Positions 59,328 to 64,000 of a stretch of DNA of 64,000 nucleotides are shown here, piece by piece. Source of the stretch: Cryptomeria japonica (taxonomy: Eukaryota; Streptophyta; Pinopsida; Cupressales; Cupressaceae). Within the stretch, counting starts at the first letter, position 1. Every line of letters starts with the position of its first letter. The translations under genes were made by a program, and so were the position numbers. The stretch covers positions 618,200,476 through 618,264,475 of the forward strand of contig NC_081408.1 in NCBI RefSeq assembly GCF_030272615.1, read 5' to 3'. Under the pieces are notes generated by a model. It was given only the letters and a program-made list of their open reading frames with translations, was not told the DNA's origin and did no database searches.

Positions 59328-60575
59328 AATCCGAAAGAAATGAACTAAAAGAATAACATCTCCAAATGCCTGACTACAATTCTGGCTAAGCACAAATGGC
59401 TACCCTACAACACCAATCTCACCTCAAACTCAACATCAAAGAATAAATCACTTGTTTGCATATAAAACTCTCTCTGCTAATGCAAACATTACATCGACAC
59501 CCAAATTACATGAACATATCACCTATATATACAAGTCATCAACCTTGACAACAAGGTCGGCTAAACCCTCAAACCTCTTATTATAAAATTACATTACTTG
59601 ATACAAAGACCAATCACCCGACCAATATAATTATTTACATAACATAACATGGACCTAAATCAAATTCCCAAACACTCAAATCCACTGGAAATCATGCCAA
59701 GATCAACCGCAACATGCTACACCACCAAGAAAACCGCATAACACGAAGAACATTATTGGTTGATAAAAACCACTAAAAACTCACATAACGATCAATGCGG
59801 ATCTCCAAAACAAATAGGACATGACTAGGAAACACCAACAAGCACATTAGAATCATCAGGAACAACTACACCAACACCACTTATCAAATCTTCACCGATC
59901 AATGTTTGAAAGCTCAAGAACACAACCAATCGACAACTATCACAAAGAAAGATAACTTTCAGAGCACCAAATCATGAACCATATAAAATGAAGATACACA
60001 AGACCATCCCAAGCAATGTCCCAAAGTCTCAGCACAAGATCTGATCACACCGAAATATAGTGGAGGATATACCAAACTCTACAAAATAGTGATCAGCAAA
60101 ACAACACTACAAATTGGATCATAAGATCTTCCCAATCACACCGGAATAAATCACAAGAATATGTTGACATCAATGACAACAACATATTCTAGCAGCAACA
60201 ATGACCAACCATATCCAACAATCTCCTCCTTTGGTATTAATGGCAACATATGAATGTGAAAAACAATCAATGCAAAGAAAGAAGATATCTCCAGCAAACT
60301 CCCCCTAAGATTAGGATAGATAAAACAATTTTTCACATGATCTCTCTCCCCCTTTGACAGAAATGCCATAGATCTCAAAACATATAACAAAACTCTCTCC
60401 TCAAAACAGAAACATGAATCTCTCCCCCAAAAATACATAACCAAACTACTCCACTAGAGGAGCAACACCAACACACCAATTCAGATAAGAGGATAAATCT
60501 CTAAAATCCATCGGAGTGATGCAACTTAATGCATCTAGTTCTCAATAGGAGGGGTGGATACCCCTAACTTGTCTC

Positions 60576-61993
60576 TCAAGTAGACAATGTATCTGCAGGC
60601 GAAGGTTTAGTGAAAACATCAGCTATTTGTTCCTTTGTAGATCCATACTCCAGCTTCACCTTCTCTTCACTAACTTGCTCTCTCAAGTAATGATATTTGA
60701 TTAACACATGCTTAGTCTTTGAATTTTTCACCAGATTATTTGACATGTTAATAGTACTAGAATTATCATAGTATATAACAGTAGGCTCATCATAAACAAC
60801 TCTGATATCTTTAAACATTTGCTTCATCCAAACTACCTAAGTGCAATTACTAGCAACAACAATGTACTCAACTTCAATAGTAGATAAGGACACTGAATCT
60901 TGTTTCTTACTAGCCCATGAAACCAAATTATTACCCAAAAAGAATGCTCCACCAGTAGTACTCTTCCATTCATCAACATCACTAGCCCAATAAGCATCAA
61001 CGTAGGCACATAACATGAAGTCATCATTCCTCAAATACCATAAACCATAATCCATAGTTCCCTTCAGGTATTTGACTATCCTCTTAACAAGAGTGACATG
61101 ACTCTCTTTCGGATCAGCTTGATATCTAGTAGCCATGCACACAACATGCATAATGTCCGATCTAGTCTGTGTAAGATATAGAAATCCACCAACCATAAAT
61201 CTATACAAACTCTGATTAGATTTTGGAGATTCATCATTCTTAAACAATTTACAACCAATCACCATAGGAGTTCCAACCGGTTTGGAGTCATCTAACCCAA
61301 ACTTCTTCAGTAATTCCTTCACATACTTAGTTTGAGATATGAATATACCTTTTCCAGTCTATGCAATCTACAAACCTAAGAAAAAATTCATCTCACCAAT
61401 CATAGACATCTCAAATTCCTTCTACATATCCCCAAAAAACTTCATGCTCAAGTCATCATCACCTCCAAAGATAATATCATCAACAAAGACTTCAACAATC
61501 AAGATATTATCATTTTCTATCTTAAAGTACAGATTACTGTCAGTAGTACCTTTACTAAATCCTAATTTCAACAAATATTTATCTAGTCAAGCATCTAGGC
61601 TCTAGGAGCTTGTTTCAATCCTTAAAGAGCTTTCTTCAGCTTACAAACCATGTCTCCATCATCTGACAGTGAAAATCCATCAGGTTGCTTAAAGTAAACT
61701 TCTTCAAGATCACCATTCAAAAAGGCAGATTTGACATCCATCTCATATACCTTAAAATCTTTATAAGCAACATAAGCAAGCAATAGTCTAACAACTTCAA
61801 GTTTGGAAATCGGAGTAAAATTCTCCTCATAATCAATTCCTTCTTGTTGTGAGTATCCCTTGTAGAACAATCTAGCTTTATTTCTGATAAATTCATCAGC
61901 TTCATTCAATTTATTTATGAATACCCATTTAGTACCAATAACATTCTCATCCTTAGGTCTAGGCACAAGTTCCCATGTATTTATTCTTTTCAA
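60576..61993 (-). pseudogene. copia-3 reverse transcriptase and RNase H, broken
   Basis: 61993-61622: [34 protein letters not shown] (catalytic Asp), MVCKLKKAL. 61620-61335 is the YVDD-box region in broken frames. 61322-60837: LLKKFGLDDSKPVGTPM, LTQTRSDIMHVVC, then the RNase H start (CAYVDAYWASDVDEWKSTTG, catalytic Asp, and SLSTIEVEYI). 60827-60576: IYYDNSSTINMSNN, KTKHVLIKYHYLREQ, IADVFTKPSPADTL. Stops near 61335 and 60833 and frame changes make it inactive. Confidence 0.9.
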
Positions 61994-62029
61994 TTTGATC
62001 TAGTTCTTCTTCCATAGCTCTCATCTAGT

Positions 62030-62545
62030 TTTCATCTTTACAGGCTTCAGCAACATCTTTAGGTTCAACTTTATAAATCAAGCATACTTCTTCAGCAACT
62101 AACCTTCTTCTAGTCATAACACCTTTATTCTTATCACCAATAATCTAATTTTCAGAATGATTTGAAGTCTTACATACCTCAGAGTCTTCTGATTGTTCTG
62201 ATTCTTAGGTTCCTGCACTCCTTCACTAGCAACATCAACATCTAGATTAACTGTCTCTACCAGATCATTTTTTTTAGGCTCTTTAGGTTGAATAGGGGCT
62301 AAAATAATATTTTGTCCATCATCATAACCACATCCTCTGATCTCCTTCCCAAGGTTATCATCCACCTTCACATTTGTACTTTCTACTATCTTTCTCAGTC
62401 TCTTATTGTAGCATCGGTAGGATTTTCTCTTTGTAGAATATCCCAAGAAGATACCTTCATCACTTCTAGCATCAAACTTTCATATATCTTCATCTCTCTT
62501 GATATAACATTTGCTACCAAATACTCTGAAATATCTCATAGTAGG
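62030..62545 (-). pseudogene. copia-3 integrase C-terminal part and linker
   Basis: 62446-62114: GYSTKRKSYRCYNKRLRKIV, typical of the copia integrase end (compare KSKAYRCFNKRLQKIVEST in copia-2), then an acidic linker. 62545-62450 reads on into YFRVFGSKCY-like sequence before the break. Gag, protease and the integrase core are missing. Confidence 0.85.
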
Positions 62546-63865
62546 TGTAGACATCTAAAAATGGTCAATGCTTGTGGAGTCATACTTTAACATTTGTGCA
62601 TTGCCTTATTTTAGGGTTCTTGTGTCACATTAACATTTCTTCTATGTTGTGCACTTGGTCTTTATCATTTGCGAGCATCAAGTCCTTCTTCTACATTCCT
62701 CATTTTTCTCGCTTTCGAATTAGGTCTTGTCGATAGCAATCTTCAGTCATGATTTTGGTCGATCTTATCCTGTTGCATCATGGTGCGTGCTCATTTATCA
62801 TCATTTTGGACATCATCAATCCTAATCGATGATAGAATTAGGGTTTTTGTCCTCTTGTCAATCTTTCAATCATCTTTATCTTGTTAGTAATCATTTGTGA
62901 TTATCAATTTGTCAATCTTTTCATTTTGTGATCGATTCGTCATCGATCCTTGTCCTTTTCAATCATGTCAATTTGGATCGATTAGTCATTGTTCCTCATC
63001 AATTGGCGCCTATCAATTTGATCTCCTTGTCAATATTGGTCAATTTGTCATTGATTTTTGTCAACCAATCTCAATCATTTATCAACATTGGTCCTTTGTC
63101 AATCAGAATCATGATCGAACCTACATTAATTTCTTGTTGTCTTGACCTAATTCCTTGTCCTCTTATTTCTAGGGTTTTATGGTTTGTTCATTTAATCCTT
63201 TTCTTCTTCTTTATGGGTGAAATAAATCTATTTATTTAGTCCTAGGTCTCTTTCAAGAATTAATTAATGGATGAAAACCTATTAATTAATTCACCTTTAA
63301 TTTCTATTTCATCTTTTTCCTCAATTTTCTAATTTGCTAATTTCTCCTAATTCCTAGTTTCTATTTCAATCTTGTCATAATTTGTCATACATCTTGCATA
63401 GCAACTTGTCATAATTTTTCATAATTTGTCATACACCTTGCATAGAAATTGTCATACATTTGTCATAATTTTGCCATTCTTGATTTGAATTTCCTTTCAA
63501 ATCTCTTCATGCTAATCTTGTCCTCTCTCCAATTTATCTATAAATTGGATGAATTTCTTCAATGAAAGGGGAGATCAATCACATTTTCGAGTAACCTTAT
63601 GCTGTGAATTTCATCTCTCAACAACTTGCTTTCCACTTGCATTTTGCACTTGTAGGTGAGATCCACATCAAATTTGAAGGTGAAAGAAGAACAATGGAGC
63701 CACATGAAGGAGATATCTGTGTCAGTTTTCGTCAATTTCATTTGATTTGAATATCTTGTCTTTATGTCTTCATTGATTGGATTGGGATTGCTTTCATAGC
63801 AGCTTTAGGTTTTTTGGTTGTCCTAATTGCTATTGTTTTGATGATTTTCAATTTCCTGATCTACA
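62546..63865 (+). repeat. 5' LTR of another retrotransposon, inserted in copia-3
   Basis: Starts TGTAGACATCTAAAAATGGTC exactly where copia-3 homology stops, and ends CTGATCTACA followed by a primer-site candidate. AT palindromes near 63215-63290, a TATA box TATAAATT at about 63538-63545, and internal repeats of GTCATAATTTGTCATACA (63373-63475) and CAATTTGTCATTGAT-type phrases (62900-63110). The other end is beyond the window, so the element and its target duplication (expected GTAGG) cannot be confirmed. Confidence 0.6.
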
Positions 63866-63868
63866 TTC

Positions 63869-63887
63869 TGGTGAACCCGACATGAAC
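63869..63887 (+). promoter_or_regulatory. Primer binding site candidate
   Basis: TGGTGAACCCGACATGAAC, 3 bases after the LTR end; it begins TGG as needed for a tRNA 3' end. The remaining 113 bases to the window end would be the leader of the new element. Confidence 0.5.
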
Positions 63888-64000
63888 TAACCCCTTAACC
63901 ATGTTTTGAGTGCTTTTGAGTTGTTTGCAGGTGAAAAACTCAAGAAACAGGGTGACTCGGAGCTTTCTGGACACTTCTGCGCCTGTGTTGACATTTATTG

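Larger units (their letters stand above)
57777..60220 (-). repeat. 3' LTR of copia-3, interrupted
   Basis: TGTTAGAAGCAATC ... ATATCCAACA (plus strand). Removing 58138-59332 leaves ~1,249 bp. G-rich run at 57808-57829. A minus-strand TATATATA near 59524-59531 is the likely TATA box. Confidence 0.88.
57777..62545 (-). mobile_element. Ty1-copia retrotransposon (copia-3), truncated, with nested solo LTR
   Basis: 3' LTR 57777-60220 (including a 1,195 bp nested insertion plus target copy), polypurine tract AAAGGAGGAGAT (minus strand) just inside, then RNase H, RT and integrase C-terminal region reading from left to right on the minus strand. Cut at 62545 in the integrase C-terminal part, where an LTR starting TGTAGACA begins. 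It belongs to a different copia family from copia-1 and -2 (domains differ clearly), though the LTR keeps the G-run and GGGAAAAACCAC blocks. Confidence 0.92.

Noticed and set aside
1-64000. tRNA, rRNA or organelle-derived segments
   Set aside because: No cloverleaf with A/B boxes and no rRNA or plastid gene sequence recognised by eye; a covariance-model scan would be needed to exclude weak ones.

Overview
The window looks like an intergenic, repeat-rich stretch of a large plant nuclear genome. Evidence: degenerate Ty1-copia and Ty3-gypsy (chromovirus) elements with plant-type tRNA primer sites, a caulimovirid (endogenous pararetrovirus) reverse-transcriptase relic, L1-type LINE tails, plant telomere-type TTTAGGG repeats, long AT runs, and many premature TAG codons where the protein families have Gln. 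A gymnosperm-like giant genome is my guess; the sequence does not prove it. I see no intact host gene, tRNA or rRNA gene.

Layout, left to right. 1-5559: minus-strand copia element (copia-1), its 3' LTR outside the window and its 5' LTR cut at 5559. 5560-8305: the 3' part of a plus-strand chromovirus pol (RNase H, integrase, chromodomain) with its LTR-like tail. 8306-9853: a non-coding repeat. 9854-21039: a giant minus-strand LTR element (two ~4.05 kb LTRs, only 3.1 kb inside, no recognisable pol; LARD-like). Each LTR carries 14 copies of a palindromic hairpin at a ~176 bp period upstream of a TATA box. 21430-23632: minus-strand gypsy-like LTR and broken gag. 25113-35169: a candidate, possibly undescribed, DNA transposon. 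Both ends carry arrays of a CpG-containing palindrome (AACGGGCGCCCGTT and variants) plus a perfect hairpin outside. It has a plus-strand DDE/D-like transposase pseudogene with an intron and a minus-strand multi-exon proline-rich gene. A LINE relic and telomere-like repeats lie near its right end.

35170-42876: a non-coding repeat followed by a ~4.5 kb, nearly identical second copy of 8306-12796. That copy stops inside one hairpin arm and abuts a third, older partial copy (42877-43785). 43866-44590: pararetroviral RT relic. 46013-46570: LINE 3' end. 47785-56230: a minus-strand unknown gene split by a nearly complete copia element (copia-2, 49076-55800, both LTRs, PBS, PPT, near-perfect 5 bp target duplication). 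57777-62545: third copia (copia-3), whose LTR holds a nested solo LTR (58138-59327, target duplication AATCC) and which is cut at 62546 by another LTR element running off the window.

Almost every coding region is broken, and most breaks in the chromovirus are TAG at Gln sites. This fits deamination of methylated CHG cytosines in silenced repeats. The two structures most worth study are the palindrome-ended DNA transposon and the ~176 bp-phased hairpin arrays in the giant LTRs. Identities quoted as high or low are by eye; no alignment or database search was run.
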